Assembly (NCBI RefSeq): GCF_016086655.4
Contig: NC_052137.2
Location: forward strand, 37,716,007-37,780,006
Length of the DNA stretch: 64,000 nucleotides
Reading direction: 5' to 3'
Source of the DNA: Lepeophtheirus salmonis
Taxonomy: Eukaryota; Arthropoda; Copepoda; Siphonostomatoida; Caligidae
The position numbers were made by a program, and so were the translations under genes. The first letter of the stretch is position 1. The number at the start of each line of letters is the position of its first letter. This document shows positions 37,211-49,000 of this stretch, one piece after another. The notes below the pieces were generated by a model that was given only the letters and a program-made list of their open reading frames with translations, ran no database searches and was not told where the DNA came from.

Positions 37211-38244
37211 GTAGAAGTAGGTTTATTATTACTAAAAATTCATTCCTGAAATTGATTTCTTCAAATCTTTGTAACAATTAATCTAAATATTCCTTATCTA
37301 ATATCTGTATATCTATATCAAAATTAAAGGAAATTAAAAGATTTCGTCTTGGAGTGGAAACGATCGAAAATATTCAAAGAATAGGGGCCCTTAATTGGCA
37401 TTCTGATGGAAACAGATAAGTTGAAACTAAAAAGTGTTTTTATTGCTAGCTCTAATTGCTTAGATTATATCTTAAATCTTAATAGATCTCGCATAAAATA
37501 TGTTATGATGAACAAATCTAGTATATTTGAAAATTGTGATAGTTAAAAACTTTTAAAATAACCCATAATTTTTTTTTAATTTATTTTACTGAATTGTTAT
37601 TGTTTTCACTAAAGGACTCTAGGCAAAGAGTAGACACTCAAGGAAAGGAAGGTAGGATTTAGTCAATCTCAATTCTGATTCACCTAATTTTGATTTAAAA
37701 CATGGTAAAATATATACTTTGTATTTTTGAAAATCCTTTTATAATGCTGCGACTAAGTAAAATTTCGCAGAGAGAACATGTTTTATCAGTAAGAAACAGT
37801 GTAGCCTTATAAATACATTTGAATATAAATTCATTAAATTGTCATATTAAGAATCAAAGTGTGAATAATTAAATTTCGTCTATTACATAAAACTTTATAC
37901 ACACCTCGATTCATATTATCAATTAGTATTACCTCGATTTCTCGTGAATCTAATAACAAAGAAAGCTTTATTTTTCTTTTGGCTAGAAAAAGTATTTTTA
38001 CCTAATAATAATAAACAAAATATAACAAAAATAAGAAAAAATTCAAGCATAATTAATTGTATTTACAGTGGATAAGTGAGTTATTACTTTTACATTTTAG
38101 GGGTATTCTATTAAAAATCAGTAATGTGAATCTTTTAATAAGGTGTTTTTACACAATTACAAAACTATCAGGTTTCTTTAATCATAATAAGGTCAAATAT
38201 TGAGCAGAATTGAAAAGTGTTGTAGTGATTATGTTACATTTTCT
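37211..38244. other. Intergenic stretch downstream of tektin-2
   Basis: No supported gene. AT-rich sequence between a transposon fossil and the tektin-2 stop codon. Confidence 0.4.
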
Positions 38245-41200
38245 TTAAGCAAATGAATTCTCTAAGAATTTGGTTTTTTTTCTAAGTATCCCGACAAACT
38301 TCATATTTTTATCAATTTGAGAATTGACATTGTAGTCATGAAACTTGATTTGCTTTCGAATATCCATACATCTGTCTTCCATGGACAAACAAAGCTTCTT
38401 CCTCTCACGATCTTTCATTAAAATATTGAGATTATCCAAGAGTTCGGTAAGAGTTTCCCTAATAAAAAAAGTATTTAAGAAATTTTTGGATCATGTAAAT
38501 CTTTAAGAAAATACATATATATATATAATGGTTATTAGATCAGATTTATTTTGAAACAAAATTTTCCGGACTCTTCAAAGATCGTGTAAAAAGTAAAATA
38601 ACTCCCAAGAAAACAGACAGGAAATAAAAAAGTATGCATATAAATCATCTATTAAGATCCAACTGATATGGGACGTGACAATAAAATTGTGAATGTTTAT
38701 ATGGGTTGCAGTAAAAAAGTTTGAAAAATATAACCCTTTTGATAGAAATAAAGCTCAATTTATTGTAAATTAAACCTTAATAACATTGAAATCATACTTA
38801 GCAGAATCAGTCTTCATTTCTAGATTTGAAATTGAGGCTCTCAAAGTTTCAACTTCATTAATCAATCCATCTGTTCCAGAGTCCTGACATAGTTCGATGT
38901 GAGGTCGACGAGTTCGATTTTCAAGTCTTGTTTCTGCTAACTTCAGCGGATTTGTTTTTGCAATTAAAGCCATTTCTAAATCCCGTACATTATTTTCTTG
39001 CCATTTAATTTCTTCTCGAGTCTAGAAAATGCATTACAAAAATTATTATTGCAATGAAATAACCTTGAAAAAGATAAATGACCTCAAAAATTAAAGGAAT
39101 TATTACCCTTCGATGATTACTCATTGATACATAAGATAATTTATGTAAAATATAATCGAAGGTTAATAAACATTCGTATGGATGAAAAATATATAATAAC
39201 AAAAAAATAAGAATCTTACTGTGTTGATATTGTAATCAATTTCCTCGATGGACCTTTTTATTTCATGTTGTCTTTTACGAAACTCAAAATTAGTTGTGTC
39301 AACAGTTGCCCGAAGGTCATTAGATGTATTTTCTATAAGATGATAAATCTTGGTTCTCAGCTTCTGGGATTTCAGCATCTGCCTTTCTCCTGTTAATTTA
39401 TTATCGGCTGAGAATTCATGCCAAGCTTGAGGCTGTAAAATCCTATCAAATTTAATATAACGTGTTAAATCACTTATAATTACCATAATATGCATAATAA
39501 CTTCAACTATCTACACATTTTTGCTCCAATGTATTGATTAATTTTCTGAGAGAAATATTGTCATTGATAATATATTAATATGATACGAATATTCCTTTAA
39601 GAACAAATGTAGCAATGAAATTGTCATTCTTTAAAAGGAATGAAACTTTACTCTGTCATGATGCAAATATAAATGCATACTATCATTTATAAATTCATTA
39701 AAATAATCAAAAATGGGTCCTATGGTTATTCAAATATTTTATAAATTGAGAACACAAGAAAAATTGTACATAAATATACAACATTTATCTATTAATTAAA
39801 AATAGGGAATTAGGAAGAGGATGAGCGAGTTAATCTTAGAGTCCGAGAGCCTGCCACGGAAGATTACACCCCATAAGGTACAGAAGGTTTGACCCTGACA
39901 TTACTTATGTCACCTAGAACATTGAATTATTTTTGTCGGTCTGACCGCCCTGTTGGGTCTGGCCTCCAAACTCCCCTGAAAATAGCCTCTAGACTGTTTT
40001 TTTAACCGCAAGGTACACAGAAAAAACTTGCACCAATCTATAGTACTATGTCAGGACATCATAAAAAACCAAGACTGACAAAAAATTCCATCGGAAAAGT
40101 GGGGTCAGACCCCACTTTTCGGTTCGGTCTTAAGTAATTTTTTCTAACACAATTTGATCCGATATTTTGGCACAGTCCGCAATCTAAGACCGTAACCCAA
40201 AATTAAATCGTTTCTTTCAATAGATAATCAATCTATGTACCAATTTTGTCCCTTATCGTAAATTATGAGTCGTACGTACAAATATGACTTATCGTCATGG
40301 AACACTAACTTGACATGACGTTAGTAAACCGATGTTCACAATTTTTAAAAACACATGACGTCATCAACAATGCATCTATTTAAGCGATCTAATAGATCAA
40401 ATTTTTCTTTGAGGCTGGACCAAGCTGAACTTCTATGAAGGAACACATTCGTTCGGTTCACTAGTAACTATAACAGTCTCAGACCGGTTTCGCATTTTCA
40501 AACCGAAACCTAAAACAAGTTATAATTTACTTTTTTTCTTGAATTCATGAGGTCTGCCCTGGAAGTGTGAAATGGTTAGAAAGTTCATAACTCATGAAGA
40601 AAGCCTCTAATCATTTTCTTAATAAAATAAAAGTTGCCAGACGGTATAAACCAAAAGCCTATGTATGTACTAATATACATATCTAAATATTCTCGAATGA
40701 CCAAAGTATTAAAAAAAGTAAAATTAATTGTTTGGCATGAAAGTACAATAACTGTCATACAGAGGGGATCTTGAAACAGTGACAATAATGTCACTCCTAT
40801 GGGAGCAAGCTCAACTCTGATGCTCACATTTTGGAAGTTCAAATAATTTAGTTAGTTATTAACCTCAAATATGTTACACCACAAAATATGTTGTATATTA
40901 AGATATTTTAATAGATTAATATGATTTGTGATAACTTTCATTATATATTCATTATTTATTTTTGTGTATTATCATTTTTTATTTTATTATATAAAATATC
41001 GGGTAATGCCGGGTATCTTCAACCAATGACTAGTCTATAGACTATATACTTCAACTAGTAAAATAAACCATGCGAGGAAAATTGCAGCCCTTGTTGCAAC
41101 TGCCCCTTTAGTAATAGACGTTACAAAAAAGTTGATAAAATTATTAATTTTCAAAAATGTTCGAAAAAAAGGGATGAATTGCATACGTCCTTGGTCTCTC

Positions 41201-42078
41201 CTATACTATTTCAGAAGATTATATTTTTTTTTTAAATTGGATAAATTTTTACTAATTACTTGATATGCAATTTTGCGGCATACATTATAAATAATTATTA
41301 AACTAATATAGAACTACTAAATACTGGAATATTATACATCAAATGTAATAAATATTAATATTTATTTATACATACCCCTGCGGCATCCTAGTTGCATTTG
41401 GTTTGTGGCTAATCCCTGTAGACATAGGAGTCAAACTTAGCTGTTCCATATCAATAGAAATGGCTTCCTCTTTATCCTGTATATCTATTTCCAATCTTTG
41501 TTGGATTTCTTCCAACGAATTTAGTTGATCCCATGCCTCATCACAAACGTTTCGAAGCACATTTTTTATTTTATCAATTTCATGAACTTCTGCCTTGAGT
41601 AAGGATTCAACGGAATCGCTAACAATTTCGTATTTTCTTCTTCCATTTTCTCTAAGCAAAAGACACTCCTTTGTAATATCATAAGGAAGATGTTTAGCCT
41701 CTATTGCTTTTTCACAAGCCTCTTTGGCTTCTTTCAATACAAATATTTCGTCTCTAACTTGGGATAAATTGATATCAAGAGATTTCTTCCATTTTTTAAT
41801 TTCCGATATCCTAAAGCAAGGTAAATGGTACAAAATTTGTCAAACGGTTACGCATAGATTGAGTATTAACAGTACCTTTCAGACAGACGAACATTGTTAT
41901 CAAACTGATTCCATTTTGTATTTTTGTCAGTTTCTACTCTGAGGAGCTGGGCATCCTTTCTCAAATTCAAAGAGCGATCTCTCACATCTCTAGATGTTGA
42001 AACTATCTTGGAATTACGGGCATGCCAGTCTAAAGGTTGATAACGTGTAGTAATTCTTTCACAATAGGCACCTGACAT
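38245..42078 (-). CDS. TEKT2: Tektin-2
   Basis: Five exons on the minus strand: 42078-41876, 41810-41376, 39442-39220, 39021-38798 and 38458-38245. This gives 432 residues, against about 430 for the human protein. Tektins are coiled-coil proteins that bind the doublet microtubules of cilia and flagella. The tektin-2 assignment rests on the N-terminal YQPLDWHARNS, the R-x-ET-x-x-x-T-x-W spacing, LPYDITKECLLLRE, the NATRMPQG turn, EEIKWQENN, and the family nonapeptide, here RPHIELCQD in place of RPNVELCRD. The end RCMDIRKQI matches the human CMDTRRKL region. The donor of exon 4 was set at GCTAA|GTATGA because only this keeps the frame and restores the expected spacing between the nonapeptide and the terminal Cys. 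Heptad-rich throughout, no membrane segments. Confidence 0.93.
40094..40120. repeat. 13-bp-arm perfect palindrome
   Basis: GAAAAGTGGGGTC, one A, then GACCCCACTTTTC. Lies in the 1.9-kb intron 2 of tektin-2, within a stretch (39920-40510) rich in GGTCTGACC/GGTCAGACC/CAGACCGG motifs that is probably a decayed TIR element. Confidence 0.85.
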
Positions 42079-42318
42079 TTTTTATTCTCAGATTGAGCTC
42101 AACTAGGTAATTCTTTTAAAATTATGTATTTTGTATTCGATAAAAAACAGTAATATATAAAATAAATATCTCCAATAGACCAGTAATTTGACTAAGTGTA
42201 GAAAGTAGTTTAATCAATGACATTTAGCTCTCCTTACTTCATTTTTTCATACAACAGCAACAATAAAACTAACTAAAATTAGGGTCATGAAGTTTGTTTG
42301 ATAAAATAATATACCCTT

Positions 42319-44417
42319 CTATATTTCTATTTCTTTCCTGTCTTCTTCCTCAACCGCAGAACATGAGACAGAATAATCAAGTATATAGTTGATTTGTGTC
42401 ATTTTACAGGTTTTATCTTCAGAATTACAGACCATTATATTCAATAGGATACAAATATTACCACTTAAGTCCTTCGTATTACAATTAATTATAAATTTAT
42501 TTGCATCTAGTTTTGTTGATGTGGAACAAAAATTACTTTTTTCTAATAACTTTCCGTCCTGGATTCTTTTATTCTCAGTTTTGGAAATAAGGCAGATTTG
42601 AAAAGACTTAGATTTCAATTTAAACTTTATATTAATATCTTCTTTCTTAATCCTCGATTTACTCTTAACTGGATTTATTATAGGGATATCCATGGTTCTC
42701 AATTCATTATTAGAAGCATTATAGACTAAAATTTGGTGGTTATTAGTATCACAAACATAAATGAGGCCATCAAAGCTCGAGTAGATAATATCTGACGGCT
42801 CTTGAAGAGTCAAAAAAACTGAGGGTTGAAAAGTTGTACAATTTGGAGATTTGTCATTAAGGTTTCCAATAATTTTAAGCTTATGATTATAAGAATCACA
42901 TACAAGTAAGTTTCCATCAATGAATGGAGTAACACTTAATGGATGTTGCAATTTGGCGTTGATTCCCTTACCATCAACGTCACCAAAAGCAAATAGATTA
43001 GTTGGATCACGCTCGCCACCACTAACATTTTTTACAGACCCATCCTTTAGGTTCAGTCTTCTTATTGAGGAGCTTTCACTATCAGCAATAAATATTGACT
43101 CATATTCTTCATAATAACAAATTCCAGATGGTTGTGCAAATGACGCCTGGTGTGGGTATGAGTTATTACGATTTTCCTCTCTGCCATTTCCAGCTATGGC
43201 AAATCCCATCCCAGCCTCCCTTTTAACACCCTTCCACCATTCAGTATCCGTTAATCCATATCCCCAGATCTGATGTGAACCAGCCATAGCTATATAAAGA
43301 ACTTCACCGGATCCCTTTGGACCAGGCCCAATACACAAATCCCATGGCGAAGAAATAGCTTGATCTCGCATTCTATTTCCACCAATGAAATCTAGCCCTT
43401 TTTCACCAGTTCCTAAAATTGTTGATACAGAAGCATCTTTTAAACTGATCTTTCTTATGAGATGATTCCCAGTATCGGCAACGAAAATAGTGTTATCATC
43501 GTAAATGAAAACACCTTGTGGAGAAGAAAATCTTGTCGTATTGAAAGGCCCGTCCATAAATCCTTTAGAACCATCCCCAATAACAATAGGATCAGGCAAA
43601 TCGCCAAACACAAGAATACGATGATTTCCACCATCGGATATACAAATTTTACCCTTTAAAGTGCTCATCTTCCCAGGATAATATAGTCCTTGAAGATTTA
43701 AAGGTTTCATCAAGGTTAATTCAGGTGATACTTCACTCGGAATATCCAAAAGAGTATCTACAAAAGTTTCAACCCCTTTGAGAAAATTTTCTCCGACAAA
43801 GTATTTTCTCAATCTTAAATTCTGATCAATAATGAGTATAGAAGGCCAGCAGGTAATAGCGAATACGTTCCAAAGTGTATATGAATGGTCATTGACAACA
43901 GGACGGAATATGCCATAACGAGATAGGGCATGCTGAATATTTTTCGAAGATTTTTCATTAAGAAATTTTGCACTATGGACTCCAATTAGTGATACATCTT
44001 TTTTTGAGTATTTGGAATCAAGTGCTTCCAATATAGGCATTGCATGAATACAATTGATACAACAATACGTAAAAAAGTCTAATATGATTATTTTTCCAGA
44101 AAGTCCTTCAGATGATTTATTAAACCATTCTAATTCCTGAAAATATACAGAAATAGTAGATGTAATTATATATATAATGAAGTCGATTTAAATTAATCCA
44201 TTACAAAAATGTACTTTTAAATGTTTAAAAAATGCATATCAATCATATCTATACTCTAGATTTGAAAACTAACGGGAGATGTTAAAAGTGAAGAGGGAAT
44301 TTCCACACCCTGGTGTTCGCTCAAAAACTCCTTGATACGTTTTTTTTGTTCGGAACTATTTTTCATTCCATGTAGAGCTGCATCCAGCATCAAACTTTGG
44401 TTCAAAAGATCTTCCAT
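42319..44417 (-). CDS. NHLRC2: NHL repeat-containing protein 2 (thioredoxin-like plus NHL propeller)
   Basis: Two exons, 44417-44274 and 44136-42319, phase 0 across a CCC|GTTAGT donor and a TTTTCAG|GAA acceptor; 653 residues, somewhat shorter than the human protein. A thioredoxin-like domain occupies about residues 49-180: KIIILDFFTYCCINCIHA with the CCINC motif at 73-77, GVHSAKF, and CWP near 144-146, the cis-proline position. From about residue 200 an NHL beta-propeller follows with repeated blade signatures: ISDGGNHRILVF, VADTGNHLIRKI, IADSESSSIRRL, VCDSYNHKLKII and VCDTNNHQILVY. A C-terminal beta-rich segment ends in an acidic EEEDRKEIEI tail. The start at 44417 (GTCATGG context) is the first in-frame ATG that splices cleanly. 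The biochemical role of the family is poorly defined. Its stop lies 240 bp upstream of tektin-2 on the same strand. Confidence 0.94.
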
Positions 44418-45640
44418 GACAGATGTGGGGAAATTCAGTTCAAATCCTTATATACAATTTGGACTATTTTCCTTGTTGGCTTGTTTTGTTTTGGCTTTTT
44501 GACAAAAATTTAAATAGGTTTGTAGCAAGCTCGTAGGATTATTCGATTTTTATATATTATTAGTTACCTGAAATGTAAATTAAAAATATTTTAATATACT
44601 CATTTGAACATTGTATCATTCGATTATTGCTTCAAATAATATAAAGTATTAGCCCAACGCATATTATTAATCATAATGAAGTAACAAAGAGGTAGAAATC
44701 AGTGATGTGTTACTCAGTCTTACAACATCCCTCCTTGTCTAAGTGAATGACGTTAACAAAGTGTTTCATCAAAGTAATACACTTTTTAAAAGAGTCTCTG
44801 ATATTTTTCTAAAAAAATGATGTATGAATTTCTTTTAATTACATTTAATGTTTATTTCAGTTTTCCACATTAAGGAGGGATTTTGTATCACTCATTTGGA
44901 ACTATCCCACGCAGAGCAATGATATATAATTCTAAGTGCCTTACAACATATCATCAATAGAATAATCATGCTAATCACTTATTATTTCACATTTGAATGA
45001 TAATTCAAGATTGATATGATCATAAGTTTTTATTTTTCAAACATCTTTTCAGTTTTCTATTTCCTCATACGTCTATATATCTAATTTAGGGGAAATCCAT
45101 TGAAGCATTATTAATTGATGAATAACTCTATGATGGAATGAAAAGGCACTGCATCCCGAATAAAGTATAATAATCAAGACTAAATGACTAGTAGTTAAAT
45201 GAGACTCGCTACCACTTCTGTAATCCAATTCTTGCCACCTACTCTTTGCACGTGGATCTATTTAATCTTATAAGTTATAGCTCATACACACTTTTTATCA
45301 TGTGACTAGGAATCATTCAGAGATGTAATAATATAAATATTGGACTCCTTTAGTGAATGAAATAAATGATAGGTAGTTAGTAAAGAGTTAGTCCATTAGA
45401 ACTAAAATTGAAAAGGAATTAAAGATAGAGGGAAGTGAAGTAATTGTTGTGAGTCGCAAGCCTATGTTAGCCTTTTAGAGAGAGAAACATGTGGTAACCC
45501 TGAGAACATCACTCTTTACTTATTCTAAGGATAATATTTTAGTTGAATTCTCGAATGATACATTCTCAAATGATGTGAATATTCCCATTACTCTGTGGCG
45601 AGTAAGAGGAATCCAAAAAGATGAGCCTTGATGGAAAGGA
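44418..45640. other. Left part of the divergent intergenic region
   Basis: AT-rich, no ORF of note. It separates the minus-strand NHLRC2 start from the plus-strand zinc-finger gene and should hold the NHLRC2 promoter, but no convincing TATA/Inr pair is visible. Confidence 0.4.
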
Positions 45641-46095
45641 GAGGGAGACTGGAGTGTTTCACGATAGGATTCCTTCAACATGGAGACGGAGGAGGAGGAG
45701 GAGGAGGCATACGTCCACTCCTAGCAAGAAAGAGAAAGAAGAAGAAAAGGAGGGAAGTTGACGTTAGATAGACGACTGTTCTCTGAGCGAGGAGAAGGAC
45801 GTACGAAAGAAAAGGAAGAAGCGAAGCTGGCGGGAGTGAGGAAAGAATGAAGTGAGTGAGATAGTAGGTGCAAGTGGCGGTAGATGACGCTAGTGGTAGA
45901 AGGAAAAGAAGAAAAAAGGAAGCTAGAGCTGCTGTTGAGATAGAAAGAGAGAGCGAGATTAGAAAAAGAAGGGAAGAAGAAAAAGAAGAAGAAGACTCAA
46001 GCGAATTAGGAGGCAACGAAGACGACGACGAGGATCAAGAAGCGTTGTCTCTTGGTGGGGAGTTGTGGCCATCATTAAGTAGCTGTGATTGGGCC
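45641..46095 (+). promoter_or_regulatory. Purine-rich leader/promoter of the zinc-finger gene
   Basis: A long plus-strand G/A-dominated tract that includes (GGA)n near 45690 and dense GAAGAAGAAAAAG blocks up to 46020. It is far less A+T than the rest of the window. The reading frame of exon 1 is open back to a TAG at 45865, but the first ATG in it is 46096 in a GCCATGG context, so the tract is most likely 5' UTR and promoter. Confidence 0.5.
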
Positions 46096-49000
46096 ATGGA
46101 TTCCTCGAGCAGCATCAACTGTGGGTACAGCAGCATGAGCAGTAGCAATACGAGTGTATCAAATAAACCCGCGGAATATGTATCGGACAAGGGCCTACGC
46201 CTCAGGTCCTATTTTCGTCGAAGACCTGTTCCTTTCAAAAGAGCGGTGGATTTGGACATGCAGGTCGGGAGTGCCACGTTTCTGGTCTCCCTTTGCGAAG
46301 AGGTGGAGGAGTGCACCTACGTCGGGGACGAGGAGCTCGTGCATCAGTTCCTGGATCCCAAGGGACTTCAACTCTCGCATGCTCTTGAAATCTCCAAACG
46401 CAGTTTGAGGCACGGATTCCCATTTCTCGCTATCCACAGCTCACACACTCCATTCCCTGCCCAGTACTCCGGATACGACCTAGAAGAAAAGTAGATGTTG
46501 GCAACTTTGCTACCTGAGATATTCACTAAACAAACTGTTAAAGTGCTCCCTGCTCCTTAATAGTAATTAGTTTGCAATTTCAAACCTTTCTAAGAGCACT
46601 CATATCTTGCAGAAGAGTTTCCAACCTAGACTTTTTTTAATTGTATACACACGAGGATTTCAAGCATTTTCACATCCCTACCCATTACATTTATGTCCTT
46701 CTTAAATGTCCAATTTATTGCAGAATTCTTTTTTCATGCACAAATAATAACTTTTTATTTTTGTAAAAGTAATGTGACTTGGCCCCCCTTAGATTCATCG
46801 ATGTAATCGGAGTCGTGAGCTGTGGATATAATATTATTTCTTCACTAGAGTACCATCTTTTTCTACGGAGAGCCATGAAGAGGATGAAGAAGAGGATGAA
46901 TATTTTTCAACCGTCGAAGAAAGACGTAAGAAAGAACGCGCCAAGAAACGGGAAGCTGCACAACGGGTATCTGATGGAGAATTCCTTAGAAATCCTATTG
47001 AACGTTCTAAAGTTTTTTCTTCGAGGAAAGAATCTCTTATGACTAAAGTGATAGAAATGGACACTATTTGCGGATCGAAATCCTTCATTTTAATAGTTTG
47101 TCCTGAAAAAGAAGCAGCATATTATCAAGGGAGTGAAGAATTAGTTTCACAGTTTTTTATATCCGGTCTTTCCTCCTCCATGATCCATAGAGACATTAAT
47201 ATCAGGCCCTTTGAACCGGATGAAACGGAATGCAATATTTGTTCTGTGCCTCATTGTAATGTATCGCGTAATACTTTATCTAAGTGGAGATTAGCTGCCA
47301 TGGACTTGTTTGGATTTCCAGATAATATACCTATGACTATGTATGCATGTCCTGAAGCTGATCGAGATCAATGGATCGCAGAACTTGATTTAGATCCTAG
47401 TATTCAAGGGAAAATAACAGTGTGCTCTCTTCATTTCAGAGAAGGTTTTCCTACTGATGACTTCCCCTATCCTACTGAATTACTCTCTGAAACAAATTAT
47501 GAAACTACATTTCAAGGGACAAAAACTTCTAGTTGGCGTCAAGGAGTAGATTATAAAAAGTCGAATGAGGATTTTATTTCTGACATTTTAGATGACATAT
47601 TGATTAATGTTGATAAAAAAGCGAAAGAAAATGAGGACATTAGATCACAACATCTTGCTTTTACACGTTTAACAAACTCTAGGTCGTGGAAGAAGAAATT
47701 TAGCTATAAAAGACTTTCATTATGGAAACCATCAAGAATAACTAAAGACCTTTCTAGCTTAAGGAATCAACCCTATTATAAAAAGTTAATTAGGTACTAT
47801 TGCAAGCGAAAGCGTTATGGATATTGCCGCTTTTGTAAAATGAGACTAAATGATTCAAAAGAAATTTTTGAGCACATTCGTATTCAACATTTTGGACTGA
47901 CCTCTCGTTTAAATAATTCATGTGATATAGACGCGAAGAGTTCTTCTTTGCCTATAGATGTAGAGTTATCAGACATCGAGACAAAAATGTATTTGAACAA
48001 ATTATACCCGAAACAAGATGTTCCAACTAAAAACCCCAAGAAAAAGTACGTGTGCGGTGTTTGTCAATCACAGTTTGATCTGCATGGGATTTTTGTCCAT
48101 ATGAAACAAGTCCATAAAGGAATGTTATGTCAATATTGCCTTAAACTTTTTATGGAAGTTAATGAGTTGGAAGCTCATTTAAAAAGGGATCACAAAGTTC
48201 ATAGCAGATATTATCATTCATTTGATAAATTTGAAGAAATTTCTGGTTCTAGATATAATTTTGTTTGTGGTCAATGTAATAAAATGGTTCGCTTTAGTGA
48301 TTTAAAAAACTCTGCACATAAGTGTACATCATCAAGTTCAACAGTCTGTTCTAATTGTGATAGGACTTTTACTGGTTCTTATCAGTTAGAGTTGCATTTA
48401 GTGAATGGGTGGTGTAAGATGGATTCAACTAAAGAAATTTCATTTATTGAAGCATCCAAATTGTATAAAGTGCTTACGGGTAAAAAATTATCTCATTCAG
48501 ATGTTTTAAAACATAAGGGCTTGAGTGCTATTTTACCATTAAGTGAAACAAAAAAAGCACAAGTATCATCTACGAAGGAATTCTCGGTGGCAGATCGTCA
48601 GATTTTAATGAAATATCACTCTGTTCGCAATAACAAAAAAGTATCGAATTTCAAATCATCTCGAATTATAACAAGTCTCCCCTTAAACGGTAATATATAT
48701 TGTGGTGCTAAAAGCAGAGGTATTTCTAATAACCTTAGAAAAGAAATTAAGGAAGAAGGTTATAAATATGAAGATATCAAGGATTGTAATATTACTCGGT
48801 TAGGTAAAAGTTTAATTGTTAACTTTGAGAGCCCTGTGAAGATTGTACCCCCTCTTAAACTTCACTTCAATCAAGCAATGAAACCCTTGAGTAATGTTCG
48901 ACGGACTATTTCTCAGTCCAAAGCTAATGACTCTCAAGCAACAAGACATTCATCCACTGAGGATAAAGAAAATTTGGATACGGCACGTCTTGAAGAAACG

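Noticed and set aside
38776..38797. Tektin-2 exon 4 extending to an AAG|GTTTAA donor at 38776
   Set aside because: It would put exon 5 out of frame with an early stop. The GCTAA|GTATGA donor at 38798 restores frame and family spacing.
45675..46016. Minus-strand 113-residue frame rich in Ser/Leu/Phe/Pro
   Set aside because: It is the antisense translation of the purine-rich leader and has low-complexity composition.
45868..46095. N-terminal extension of the zinc-finger protein to 45868
   Set aside because: The frame is open but has no ATG before 46096, and a TAG lies at 45865. The 46096 ATG has a good GCCATGG context.
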